A DNA stretch of 28,352 nucleotides from Candidatus Moraniibacteriota bacterium. Its GTDB lineage: Bacteria; Patescibacteriota; Minisyncoccia; Moranbacterales; UBA9337. Location: contig JALNYX010000001.1 of NCBI GenBank assembly GCA_023229615.1, positions 43,712 to 72,063 of the forward strand. Direction: 5' to 3'. Made by a program: the position numbers and the translations under genes. Under the pieces are notes generated by a model that had not been told where the DNA came from, ran no database searches, and saw only the letters and a list, made by a program, of their open reading frames with translations. Shown here piece after piece: positions 5,052 to 12,607 of this stretch. Position 1 is the stretch's first letter. The number at the start of each line of letters is the position of its first letter.

Positions 5052-8000
5052 ATGGATAAACATTACTTAAGAATTCAATTTCAAAATAAGATATTCAAGA
5101 AAAATGGAACTGAATGTCAGTCCTTTTTATGGGAAATAATGAGGCTGATATATCCAGGCTTTGAGCCAGTAAAGCCCTATGGAAATATTGGAGATAAAAA
5201 AAATGACGGATTTATAAAGGATACGGGAGTATATTTTCAAATTTATGCTCCTGCAGATCCATCTGAAAAACAAGCTGAGGCGGCCGAAAAGATGGCAGAT
5301 GACTTCGAGGGTCTTTATAAGCATTGGGATAAAAAATATCCAATCAAGGAATACAATTTTGTATTTAATGATAAGTTTCAAGAATTAAGCGAACCAATGT
5401 TTTCAAAGTTAGCAGAGTTAAATGAAAAGTACCCAGAAATAAAATTCGATATTTTAACTCCCAAAAAGATAGAAAATGCAGTTTTGGGGCTAAGTCAAGA
5501 TCAATTGCTTGGCTTAGAATTTTCCGTTGACTCAAGAGATTCTATAAAAATAATAAATGATTTTATAAATAATCTGGAGATTGAGCTAGACAAAGGAAAT
5601 GGGGATTTCGTTTTGAATTCACTAGAGAAATTAGAGTCATCTTTGGATAACATAGACAATGCAGAATTAAAGCTAGAATATGAAATTTTGAAATGCAGAG
5701 CCCTTATTTTAGATGGGAAAATCCCCGAAGTTGTTAAAAAATATACTGAACTTAACAAAATATATCCGAATGATTCAAGGCCATTATTGTATTTGGCGGA
5801 GATATGTCTTGATCTAGATGATTCTGATAAAAATAAGAGCTTATTGGATGAGGCAGAAAAAATTGATGACAAATCTTCTCTCCTGAAACTAGAAAAGTTA
5901 ATAAGAGCGTTACGATTGGGAGAGTCAGTGAATCTATCTAATATAGATGAAAATAATTTTCCGCAAGATAAAAGGATGAGGTCTGTTTTCTATAGAGTAT
6001 ACGCCATCCTTTATGATAAGGAAGGTAATGACAAAAAAGCAGATGAATTTATAGAAAAAGCTATTAATTTAAATCCGAATCGTTTTTCAAATTATGAAGT
6101 CAAAGCGAATATTTTAGAAAGGAAAAAAGCTACAAAAAAAACTGAGCAGGCAAAAAAAGAATACTACGATCATCTTGATTTCTTAGCCAAAAAGTACGAA
6201 GAATTTAATAACACCAGCAAAAAAATAAGGCTCACATTAAATTTTAGATTTTTTATCAAGGCACTAGGCGAAAATGATCCAAAATCAGCCAATCGCTTGG
6301 CGAAAGAAATTTTTGACCAAGCCTTACAATTACATTTTGATACTACTGTTGATCAAATATTAGGCTCTCTGCTCGAAAACGTCTTCCCACCAGATTTAGA
6401 TTTTCAAAAACTATTAAGCCATCTAGAATCTTTAACAATAAAAATATCGGATCAGCTAGCAAAGTCATTAATACTTCAATTTTGTGCTAATGGAAAGCTA
6501 CTTGTCGAAGGAAAAGCGTTTTTTGAAAGGATGGACGATGTTTCGGCTGTTCAATTTATAGAAAAAATATCACTCGATAAACAAGATGAACTGATTGAAT
6601 ATTTGAAAAAAGATAACATATTCATGTTTCTTTTTGCTTCACATGCTAAGGATTTCCCAACATTAAGAAAGCGGACGATAGAAGAGCTTCCAGAAGCAGA
6701 ATTTTATGACAAAAATAAAATTCTATTAGCATTCCATTATGATCAGAATGAGATCGACGATGCTTACAAAATATTGCTAAATATAAATTTATCTGAATCA
6801 AACCCAGTAGAATGCGACTTGTTTTATAAAATTGCTGATCAAAAAAAAGATTACTTTTTGAAAAGCAAAATATTAGAAAAATGGATTCAAATAGAAAAAG
6901 ATGAAAACGGCATAATAAATCTTCAGCTCAGTCTTGTAGATACTTATTTTTACATGAAAAAATATCCAGATATTGTAAAACTGGGCAAGGAATTACTTAA
7001 AAATAAAGAAATGATAAATGAGCATAACACTGAAGTTGTAATTAGATTTATTATTCTATCGCTAATGAACAGGGGCGAATATCCTGAGGCCAACAAATTT
7101 ATTACAGAGATGCAAGAACAACTTAATACTCCTGTCTTGAAGTTTTTGGAGGCAGACATATTCACGAAAAATAGCAAAGGTAAAGAAGCTCTGAGATCTT
7201 TGGTTGAAGGGGTTAAAATGCAAAAAACACCATCCGATGAAGACTATTCGATGCTTTATATGCTCATGGTGTCAATTGATAATCTTGAGAAAATAGACAT
7301 AGAAACATCGGAAAATGAAGTTACTGAAAATAATTTTGTAAAACTAACTAGTGGCTCCGACAGGTGGTACTACATTGGTGAAAATTTACCTCTGGATGCA
7401 ACAAAAGTATCTAAGGATAATCCAAAATATGTTTCATTTATGAATAAAAAAGTTGGAGAAAGTATTGAATTTCCTGATGATAAATATTCCCCACCAGAGA
7501 AACCTCGCTCAATAAGCAAGATACTTAAAATTGAAAATTATATCTTCAGGCAAATAGTAGATAAATTTAATATGCTTGTTCATGAAAATAGGATAGAAGG
7601 CGTGCAAATTATAAAAGTCGCAAAAAATGATGGCAATTTTGATCCTAAAAATTTAATCAATTTCATGAAGGATCAAAGTCGGGGAAAAGAATCATTTTTT
7701 GAAATGTATTGTAAGAATCCTTTCCCATTGGCATTTTTAGCTTTAAATGAAGGAGGTTTAATGAACGCTATTGGCAGAATTTCAAGTGAAGATAGGGGTT
7801 TCATAAAATGTATGACGGGAACACAAGAAGAAATAGGCAGACAAAAAGAATCTGTCAAATTAGCCTTGGAAGGAAAAGTTGTTTTCTTAGATGCAACATC
7901 TGCCTTGTTTCTTGCGGAAAGAGGCCTATTCGAGAAAGTATTCAAATCAATACCGAATTTAAAAACACCGTACTCAGTCATTAATTTTTTAGTGGAGGCG

Positions 8001-8831
8001 TCTAAAAAATTCGAGCTTTCTCCTGGACAAGTTGGACATATGGATTATAAAAAAGGGAAAATACAATACCATGAAGCTCACCCGCCTACAATGAATATAA
8101 TCAGAAACAATATCTTAAATGCAATAAAAATTATTGAAGAGAATTCTAATAATATTCTTTATGTTCCAGAATCGTTAGTGTCGGACTGCTTTTCAGAAAA
8201 AAATATTCCAGCGGAATTAAGAGATGCCTGTATCTTAGCTCAAGAAAATAAAGACTTGATTTTGACCGATGATTTTCTATATCTACAAGCCAATAACCTT
8301 GAAACAAAAAAAGGAATTCCTAAATATTTTTCAAGCATTACTATTGTAAAAAAACTTTTCGAAAAAGGAAGTCTGAGTCTGGAAGAATATTTAGATTACT
8401 TTTATTATCTATCTTCCTATAGAGTTCATTTTTTGCCTCTCACAACGGATGACCTTGAAAAAGCGGTAATTTTAAATAGGGGTGGAGTTATTGCTATAAA
8501 GCCTGAAAATTTAAAATTCTTAAATCTTAGACTCATATTATCCAAAAACTATGAAGTTGATCCACAAACTGCTCTTAGGGTTGTAATAAGTTTCTTGATA
8601 AGAATAATCAGAAATAACAATGTTTCCGTAAGAGATACAACGGACATCTTCGAAATAATTAATTCAGAATTTCTAAATACATACCCCCTTTTCTCTAATG
8701 TAGCTGTTCAGATATGCGAAAAATTTATCAATAACTATCTGCGACCTTTAGGAGCTCCTATCAATCAAAACGAGAAAGATAAAATAGAAGCTATCAAAGA
8801 TAAATTGAAAGAATTGGGAACTTCAGTTTAA
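5052..8831 (+). CDS. Giant multidomain protein: restriction-endonuclease-like region, helical repeats, PIN-like nuclease
   Basis: A 1259-residue protein. Residues 18-70 contain GDKKNDGF (47-54) and VYFQIYAP (60-67), resembling a Mrr/PD-(D/E)xK-type nuclease core with D52 and Q63, although the usual Lys two residues later is Tyr65. Residues about 170-760 are degenerate TPR-like helical repeats (for example NDKKADEFIEKAINLNP, 326-342). Residues about 766-825 (WYYIGENLPLDA, KKVGESIEF) recall a GreA C-terminal fold. Residues about 940-1105 look PIN-like: D947 in VFLDATSA, a possible acidic residue at E982, D1058 in LRDACILA and D1073/D1074 in LILTDDF. No membrane segment is present. The layout suggests a phage-defence sensor/effector: repeats for sensing, nuclease domains for DNA and RNA cutting. 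No Shine-Dalgarno sequence. It is preceded by the AIPR gene and ends at a stem-loop (8830-8868). Domain calls are by eye. Confidence 0.75.
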   Translation: MDKHYLRIQFQNKIFKKNGTECQSFLWEIMRLIYPGFEPVKPYGNIGDKKNDGFIKDTGVYFQIYAPADPSEKQAEAAEKMADDFEGLYKHWDKKYPIKEYNFVFNDKFQELSEPMFSKLAELNEKYPEIKFDILTPKKIENAVLGLSQDQLLGLEFSVDSRDSIKIINDFINNLEIELDKGNGDFVLNSLEKLESSLDNIDNAELKLEYEILKCRALILDGKIPEVVKKYTELNKIYPNDSRPLLYLAEICLDLDDSDKNKSLLDEAEKIDDKSSLLKLEKLIRALRLGESVNLSNIDENNFPQDKRMRSVFYRVYAILYDKEGNDKKADEFIEKAINLNPNRFSNYEVKANILERKKATKKTEQAKKEYYDHLDFLAKKYEEFNNTSKKIRLTLNFRFFIKALGENDPKSANRLAKEIFDQALQLHFDTTVDQILGSLLENVFPPDLDFQKLLSHLESLTIKISDQLAKSLILQFCANGKLLVEGKAFFERMDDVSAVQFIEKISLDKQDELIEYLKKDNIFMFLFASHAKDFPTLRKRTIEELPEAEFYDKNKILLAFHYDQNEIDDAYKILLNINLSESNPVECDLFYKIADQKKDYFLKSKILEKWIQIEKDENGIINLQLSLVDTYFYMKKYPDIVKLGKELLKNKEMINEHNTEVVIRFIILSLMNRGEYPEANKFITEMQEQLNTPVLKFLEADIFTKNSKGKEALRSLVEGVKMQKTPSDEDYSMLYMLMVSIDNLEKIDIETSENEVTENNFVKLTSGSDRWYYIGENLPLDATKVSKDNPKYVSFMNKKVGESIEFPDDKYSPPEKPRSISKILKIENYIFRQIVDKFNMLVHENRIEGVQIIKVAKNDGNFDPKNLINFMKDQSRGKESFFEMYCKNPFPLAFLALNEGGLMNAIGRISSEDRGFIKCMTGTQEEIGRQKESVKLALEGKVVFLDATSALFLAERGLFEKVFKSIPNLKTPYSVINFLVEASKKFELSPGQVGHMDYKKGKIQYHEAHPPTMNIIRNNILNAIKIIEENSNNILYVPESLVSDCFSEKNIPAELRDACILAQENKDLILTDDFLYLQANNLETKKGIPKYFSSITIVKKLFEKGSLSLEEYLDYFYYLSSYRVHFLPLTTDDLEKAVILNRGGVIAIKPENLKFLNLRLILSKNYEVDPQTALRVVISFLIRIIRNNNVSVRDTTDIFEIINSEFLNTYPLFSNVAVQICEKFINNYLRPLGAPINQNEKDKIEAIKDKLKELGTSV

Positions 8832-8868
8832 AAACTCTCATTTACTCGGATCATACCTCGAGTTTTTT
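8830..8868 (+). terminator. Probable terminator of the giant nuclease-like gene
   Basis: AAAACTC (8831-8837) can pair with GAGTTTT (8860-8866), extended by further A:T pairs, and is followed by T's. The loop is about 22 bases, so it is weaker than the others. The rest of 8869-8980 holds nothing I can identify. Confidence 0.5.
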
Positions 8869-8980
8869 CTGCTCTGTAATTACAAACCTATTCCAGTCAT
8901 TCTGCTTATTTATTTGCCGTCCTGATTGTTTTATCATTTTTTTTGTTGTTTTTTGAGAAATGTCTAGCGCAACATTATAA

Positions 8981-9018
8981 TAAAAGAGAGCCGCTAGGGA
9001 ATGATACCCCAGCGGCTC
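8981..9018 (-). terminator. Strong terminator of the exported-protein cluster
   Basis: GAGCCGCT (8988-8995) pairs with AGCGGCTC (9011-9018), extended inward by four more pairs, giving a 12-bp stem with a 7-base loop. On the minus strand it is followed by TTTTATTATAAT. It lies just beyond the stop of the 9030-9362 gene. Confidence 0.85.
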
Positions 9019-9029
9019 AGTTAGTCATT

Positions 9030-9362
9030 TTAGTTGCAACCAGATTCGGCGTTGCAAATCTTTGCGAAATCGACATAATTGTAGGAACCCGTACAGCTTG
9101 TTACCACCAGATCGACCTCGTAGCCTTTGGCGAGAGCCAGCATCAGAGCGGGATAAAGTTCATTGAAATTGGACTGGCTCTTTCGCACTTTGTAGACCGT
9201 TGAGCCACACAAACCAGTCGATGAATCGAGATAGAATGTCAGGTCTCCATTGGACTCGACCCAGTAATTCGTCAGATAGCCCAGATATTCTCCGGCAGTT
9301 GCGGAAGTCGCCGACACAAACAAAAAAGTACATACTGCGAAAACCATTGCGATTCTCTTCAT
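9030..9362 (-). CDS. Small exported cysteine-containing protein of unknown function
   Basis: A 110-residue protein with a clear signal peptide: MKR, a hydrophobic core, then ATSATAG around residues 19-24 as the cleavage region. The mature ~86 residues contain Cys in GLCGS, VTSCTG, KICN and SGCN, suggesting two disulfides, and a LMLALAKGYEVDLVVTSC stretch of the kind seen in small exported proteins with an OB-like fold (comparison from memory, uncertain). AAGGAGG at 9371-9377 supports the ATG at 9362. It follows the CHAP-CARDB gene by 60 bases on the same strand and precedes a strong terminator, so the two may form one exported unit. The C-terminus ICNAESGCN resembles the C-terminus IICNKAGCN of the 11346-11645 product. 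Function unknown. Confidence 0.75.
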   Translation of the reverse strand: MKRIAMVFAVCTFLFVSATSATAGEYLGYLTNYWVESNGDLTFYLDSSTGLCGSTVYKVRKSQSNFNELYPALMLALAKGYEVDLVVTSCTGSYNYVDFAKICNAESGCN

Positions 9363-9422
9363 GATACCTTCCTCCTTATAATTTTTTGGTTTGCTTCTGT
9401 GTTGTTCCTGATTATTCTTACC

Positions 9423-10586
9423 TTATTCCAAAATACTGTTCATGAACGGTAAAAGCTTGAATGAAACCACAGTGTTCACAACAGTGAAAGCCGCTTCATC
9501 AGACCAGTTGTTGCCTTCATGCTCTTCGTCCACATCATGATCAGAATCCGCTTTGGCAGTCATGTTATATGTACCCAAAGTGGTTGGTGCAGTTGTGTTC
9601 TTCAGCTCATTGTGCGTTTCACCTCCATCGAGATCATCTTTGTTGATAAAATCAGTTGCAAGAGTGGTGGGATTTGAATCCTTTTTGTATCCGTTTGACC
9701 GATAGTACTTCACCTCAATGCCTGACGGCGTATCTACTCCGTCATTCTTCACTTCTACATGGATTTGCATGGCTTCGCCTGGCGTAAAAACAGTCTTGGG
9801 CTTGCCTGACGAATCAGAGAGCCAGATTTTCTTGATGATGAAATCTGGAAGGCTCGCTGAACCGCTTGAGCTATCTCCACCACCAAAACCCGTTGCAGTC
9901 GTGTTGATGAAAGCTACATCATAACTACTGGTGCAGTTTGTGCATCGATAATCATTCCATACTTTGTTTACGATTCGACCCCATTCCTCGTGCGTCTGAT
10001 TACTACAAAGATCTCCCATTTCGTAGCAATCCAGATACCCCAGAGTTGTTACGCCTTCCTCATAGGCAAGGATGTGTATAAAACCCGAAGGATTGTTAAC
10101 AGGGACATTGTTGCGTGTTCCATAATCATAGGCATTGTTAAAGTTATACTCGCTTATGTCGACACTTACAGGATTACCACTAGAATTAAAATGAACCTTC
10201 TCGACAAAAGCAACATGTCCGTAATCATCAGAGTGATTATTTGGATCACCTGTCCAATTGTATTCCCAGTATGCAATGTCACCAGGAAGCGGATAATTGT
10301 CAACGACTATATTCTGTCCACTAACATTTCCTGCAGCATCATTCCAGTGACCACCATTCCCCCAGCTCGCCCCTCTGTAGGAATTGCTAAAATTTACGCC
10401 ACTCATCATATAGGCAGCGTATGAGACACATTCGCATTTCCAAAAATCCCACTGGTCACCATCCGTCCCTTGCAAGTATCTACCTCCAGCAGGACTCGGA
10501 CAAACTGAATCATACGGATAGTCCGCATAGACACTACTGAAGCAAATACACACCAAAAATAAAATAACCGCCGATTTTTTTAGCAT
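9423..10586 (-). CDS. Exported CHAP-domain peptidoglycan hydrolase with CARDB domain
   Basis: A 387-residue protein with a signal peptide (about 1-21, cut after VYA). A CHAP domain follows (about 40-175): the likely catalytic Cys53 in KCECVSYAA, His124 in DYGHVAFVE and Glu146 in DISEYN, with WGNGGHW and PLPGDIAYW as structural landmarks. CHAP enzymes cut peptidoglycan as amidases or endopeptidases. A Cys-rich linker (CYEMGDLC, CTNC) leads to a CARDB-like beta-sandwich (about 245-370) of the kind that mediates surface adhesion or carbohydrate contact. The ribosome binding site AGGAGGGAG (10601-10593) is strong. Base composition looks richer in G+C than in the adjacent cassette genes. It could remodel the producer's own wall or act on neighbouring cells; the second is attractive in a bacterium with an epibiotic lifestyle but is inference. 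Confidence 0.85.
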   Translation of the reverse strand: MLKKSAVILFLVCICFSSVYADYPYDSVCPSPAGGRYLQGTDGDQWDFWKCECVSYAAYMMSGVNFSNSYRGASWGNGGHWNDAAGNVSGQNIVVDNYPLPGDIAYWEYNWTGDPNNHSDDYGHVAFVEKVHFNSSGNPVSVDISEYNFNNAYDYGTRNNVPVNNPSGFIHILAYEEGVTTLGYLDCYEMGDLCSNQTHEEWGRIVNKVWNDYRCTNCTSSYDVAFINTTATGFGGGDSSSGSASLPDFIIKKIWLSDSSGKPKTVFTPGEAMQIHVEVKNDGVDTPSGIEVKYYRSNGYKKDSNPTTLATDFINKDDLDGGETHNELKNTTAPTTLGTYNMTAKADSDHDVDEEHEGNNWSDEAAFTVVNTVVSFKLLPFMNSILE

Positions 10587-10618
10587 TGTTCACTCCCTCC
10601 TTTTTCTTGAGATTTATT

Positions 10619-10635
10619 AAGTTGTCAAACAACTT
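10619..10635. terminator. Short perfect hairpin between 10641 and 10586 genes
   Basis: AAGTTGT (10619-10625), CAA, ACAACTT (10629-10635). It sits between the stop of the upstream minus-strand gene and the start of the CHAP gene. There is no T-run, so termination is doubtful. On the minus strand the loop contains TTGACA, a possible -35 box without a good -10. Confidence 0.35.
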
Positions 10636-10640
10636 GCTCC

Positions 10641-11258
10641 TTACTCAATAGATTCCGCAGTATTCAAATAAATTCCAAATTTCCTATTGCCAATCAATTT
10701 TAGATAATTTTCATACTGAACGCCAGTCAATACTGGAGCTTGTGATCCAGTAAGGCAAATTAAATCATTCGCAACATTTGCAACTATTCCCTCCTTTCTG
10801 CATGACGGAATCCCAGTATTTTTTTCTATTTCCAAATTTTTTTCAGTAGATACCTTTCCCAATGAACCTTCTGAGCAATCAATTAAATTCTCGCATTTAA
10901 GAAATTCTACTATGGATTTACTATACAAATAGATGCCTTGCTTATCGTGTTTATTTACAATATATTTTAAATCTTCTTTTGAATCTGGGGTAACTTTGAA
11001 TTTAATCCCAAGTTCTGGAATTTCATACCAAATAAAAAAGTTATTATTTTTTATGGATGCAATTTCTTCCTCGGTTAATCTTGTGCCAAATTTTGTATCG
11101 TTCTGAATTTTAATTAAATCACTTTTATTTTCAATACTATCTAGACTCTCTCGTTTGTCTACTGTTGTCTCTCTCTGATTATTTTTCCAAACCAAAAATC
11201 CACTTATTACAGCAAGGATTATGATTGCTAAGATACCTATAATTGTTGATTTTTTCAT
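10641..11258 (-). CDS. Membrane-anchored protein of unknown function
   Basis: A 205-residue protein with one N-terminal membrane helix (about 5-24, after MKK) and an extracytoplasmic remainder. Visible stretches include FFIWYEIPELGIKFKV (a strand-rich segment, about 74-89) and Cys in KCENLIDC and PSCRKE and LICLTG, giving possible disulfides. No catalytic motif is recognised. There is no ribosome binding site; the ATG at 11258 is chosen because the helix follows directly. It belongs to a run of minus-strand envelope genes (12184 to 9030), probably transcribed from the promoter at 11297-11325. Its IPELGIKF segment has the flavour of small envelope proteins of this bacterial group, but this is an impression only. 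Confidence 0.7.
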   Translation of the reverse strand: MKKSTIIGILAIIILAVISGFLVWKNNQRETTVDKRESLDSIENKSDLIKIQNDTKFGTRLTEEEIASIKNNNFFIWYEIPELGIKFKVTPDSKEDLKYIVNKHDKQGIYLYSKSIVEFLKCENLIDCSEGSLGKVSTEKNLEIEKNTGIPSCRKEGIVANVANDLICLTGSQAPVLTGVQYENYLKLIGNRKFGIYLNTAESIE

Positions 11259-11296
11259 GTTCTTAAATTGATTTTAGTTTTATTATTGCTTAGTAT

Positions 11297-11325
11297 AAAG
11301 TAGCCTAAATAAGCCAGGATGTCAA
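11297..11325 (-). promoter_or_regulatory. Probable promoter for the 11258-10641 gene
   Basis: On the minus strand TTGACA (11325-11320), a 17-base spacer and TACTTT (11302-11297). The -35 is perfect and the -10 weak; TATACT lies a few bases further downstream. Initiation would give a leader of about 30 bases. Confidence 0.5.
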
Positions 11326-11330
11326 TTAGT

Positions 11331-11350
11331 TTTGCTTAGTTTTGCTTAGT
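11331..11350. repeat. Tandem 10-mer repeat at the end of the 11346-11645 gene
   Basis: TTTGCTTAGT occurs twice in direct succession (11331-11340, 11341-11350) and overlaps the TAA stop codon of the minus-strand gene. It may be a slippage duplication; no function is evident. Confidence 0.6.
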
Positions 11351-11645
11351 TACATCCTGCCTTATTGCAAATTATGGAACAAATATTTAACCCACCATCT
11401 TTCTTGCAACCCTTTCCGCATTCAAACCCTTCTTTTGAAAATCTGTCAGCTCCTTCAAGCAGACATTCTTTTTCAGATTTAAAGTTTGGAATCTCATATG
11501 AAATGTCGTTGCACTCTGTGCCATTTGGCATCGTGTTTTTGCAAACAAGCAATGTCCAGGAATTTTTCTTTTGATAACTTTTATAACCCGAAACAGCTAA
11601 AAACAGAAGTAATACTATCAGCAAAATTTTAATTATATTTTTCAT
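11346..11645 (-). CDS. Small membrane-anchored Cys-rich protein
   Basis: A 99-residue protein: MKNIIK, then a membrane helix (about 5-20), then an extracytoplasmic domain with eight Cys (LVCKN, TECND, KECLL, FECGKGCKK, ICSIICN, GCN), implying several disulfides. A weak AGGA precedes the ATG by 12 bases. It follows the 12184-11657 gene by 11 bases and is probably co-transcribed with it. Its C-terminal IICNKAGCN echoes the end of the 9030-9362 product. No enzymatic motif is visible. Function unknown. Confidence 0.7.
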   Translation of the reverse strand: MKNIIKILLIVLLLFLAVSGYKSYQKKNSWTLLVCKNTMPNGTECNDISYEIPNFKSEKECLLEGADRFSKEGFECGKGCKKDGGLNICSIICNKAGCN

Positions 11646-11656
11646 TAATTTAAATC

Positions 11657-12184
11657 CTATTTGTTTATAAATTGTAGCATGAAATCTCGGTAATTTGAAT
11701 CACTTGTTATTAGCTTTGCATCCTCCAGCGATATTTCTTTTGAGTTTTTATTGTAGAAAAACTGGAGACCATTTTCGTCTTCTAAGACCATTGTTTCTCC
11801 CGATTCACTTTTTTTCACTAATTTAGTTTTTCCAATGCTTTGTGGCGGTAAAGCATTAAGAGCTACTATTTCATCTAATACTAAGACATCCTTATTGTTG
11901 GTAGTTTCGATTGTAAAATACTGCCTCATGTTTTTAGGCTGGTCATTCTCGTTCTTTAGTTTAACAAATCCTCTTATCTCTCCTGCAAACGAATTGTCAT
12001 GAGGATAGTATGCCAGAGTATTTGTCAGATTTATATGCGGAATAGATTTGTAATTTATTAGGGAAAATTGCATATTACGTTTTTCTTCCCATAGATTTGA
12101 TGCTGTGATTATTAAAATCACAACTAAAATTATTTTCCAATGCTTTCTTAAGAATTGGATGACTCTCTCCTTTTTCTTTTCCAT
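11657..12184 (-). CDS. Membrane-anchored protein of unknown function
   Basis: A 175-residue protein: a basic N-terminus (MEKKKERVIQFLRKHWK), one membrane helix (about 17-30), then an extracytoplasmic domain of about 140 residues with strand-like segments (NSFAGEIRGFVKLKN, RQYFTIETTN) and no Cys. No known motif. No ribosome binding site is present; instead a perfect 10-bp hairpin followed by a T-rich stretch ends seven bases before the ATG (12192-12212), an arrangement that could attenuate transcription or hide the start. It is the first gene of the minus-strand envelope run. Function unknown. Confidence 0.65.
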   Translation of the reverse strand: MEKKKERVIQFLRKHWKIILVVILIITASNLWEEKRNMQFSLINYKSIPHINLTNTLAYYPHDNSFAGEIRGFVKLKNENDQPKNMRQYFTIETTNNKDVLVLDEIVALNALPPQSIGKTKLVKKSESGETMVLEDENGLQFFYNKNSKEISLEDAKLITSDSNYRDFMLQFINK

Positions 12185-12191
12185 AAATAAA

Positions 12192-12420
12192 ACGACTTAA
12201 TAATTAAGTCGTCGAGAAGTTCCGCTTGAGTGGACGACCCGACGGGTACCACACTCAAGAAGACACCGAAATGCTCCAATCATGTGCATCGAGCCGCCCG
12301 CTAAAGGGCGTGATTGGAGCTTAAAAACCGAAATGGTATTTCGGTAGTCTATTCGAGTATGGTACCATCTATAAAATACCATCGAATTGCTTAAAATACA
12401 ACTGCTTGACTCGTTCAAGC
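12192..12420. other. Dense block of nested inverted repeats (possible origin, structured RNA or element end)
   Basis: This non-coding stretch is almost entirely stems. They are ACGACTTAAT/ATTAAGTCGT (12192-12201, 12203-12212); CTTGAGTG/CACTCAAG (12225-12232, 12252-12259) enclosing ACCC-GAC-GGGT; GCTCCAATCA/TGATTGGAGC (12273-12282, 12311-12320) enclosing CGCCC/GGGCG; ACCGAAAT/ATTTCGGT (12327-12334, 12338-12345); and ATGGTACCAT (12359-12368) with TACCAT (12377-12382). ACCGAAAT occurs also at 12265-12272 and ATGGTAT at 12333-12339, so alternative pairings exist. A last stem, GCTTGA/TCAAGC (12404-12409, 12415-12420), covers the -35 box of the next promoter. It could be a replication or transfer origin, an element end, or a folded RNA. 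No coding sequence is credible here. Confidence 0.6.
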
Positions 12421-12434
12421 TAATTTTCTATAAT
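12406..12434 (+). promoter_or_regulatory. Consensus promoter of the second structured RNA
   Basis: TTGACT (12406-12411), 17-base spacer, TATAAT (12429-12434). Predicted start is G12441. The -35 lies inside a small inverted repeat (GCTTGA/TCAAGC). Confidence 0.85.
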
Positions 12435-12440
12435 ATAAAT

Positions 12441-12590
12441 GTACCCTTAAAAACTCAACTACTTCACACACTCGAAAGAGTTGTGTCGTAGCAGTGACAT
12501 GGAAGGTCATTGGGAAGGATTTGGAATCTTCATGAAACCAAAGCAATGAATGTTAGTTAGATAACTGCTTTTTGTTGCTTTGGTTTTTTA
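12441..12590 (+). ncRNA. Structured small RNA with its own promoter and terminator
   Basis: About 150 nt. After a short unpaired 5' stretch come three near-contiguous hairpins. H1 is CTAC..ACACA-CTC closed by GAAA and GAG-t-TGTGT..GTAG (12459-12491). H2 is CAGTGAC/GTCATTG with a 7-base loop (12492-12512). H3 is GAAG-g-ATT/AAT-CTTC (12514-12531). Then follows a terminator with a 12-bp stem and T-run. The logic (consensus promoter, start at G seven bases past the -10, three hairpins, GAAA loop, single bulges, terminator) is like that of the RNA at 3621-3757, though the primary sequences differ. It lies directly upstream of the recombinase module and may regulate it, act in trans, or be an RNA of the mobile element. 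I do not recognise the family. Confidence 0.7.
12535..12590 (+). terminator. Terminator of the second structured RNA
   Basis: AAACCAAAGCAA (12535-12546) pairs perfectly with TTGCTTTGGTTT (12575-12586), followed by TTTTA. The loop contains a further small stem AGTTA/TAACT. Confidence 0.85.
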
Positions 12591-12607
12591 TTACCAATTT
12601 TTAAACA

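Noticed and set aside
8943..9203. 86-codon plus-strand frame
   Set aside because: It overlaps the terminator and the signal-peptide-bearing minus-strand gene at 9030-9362, which has a strong ribosome binding site.
12197..12418. 73-codon minus-strand frame
   Set aside because: It lies entirely in the inverted-repeat block, has low-complexity unlikely composition and no initiation signals; the stems explain the sequence better.
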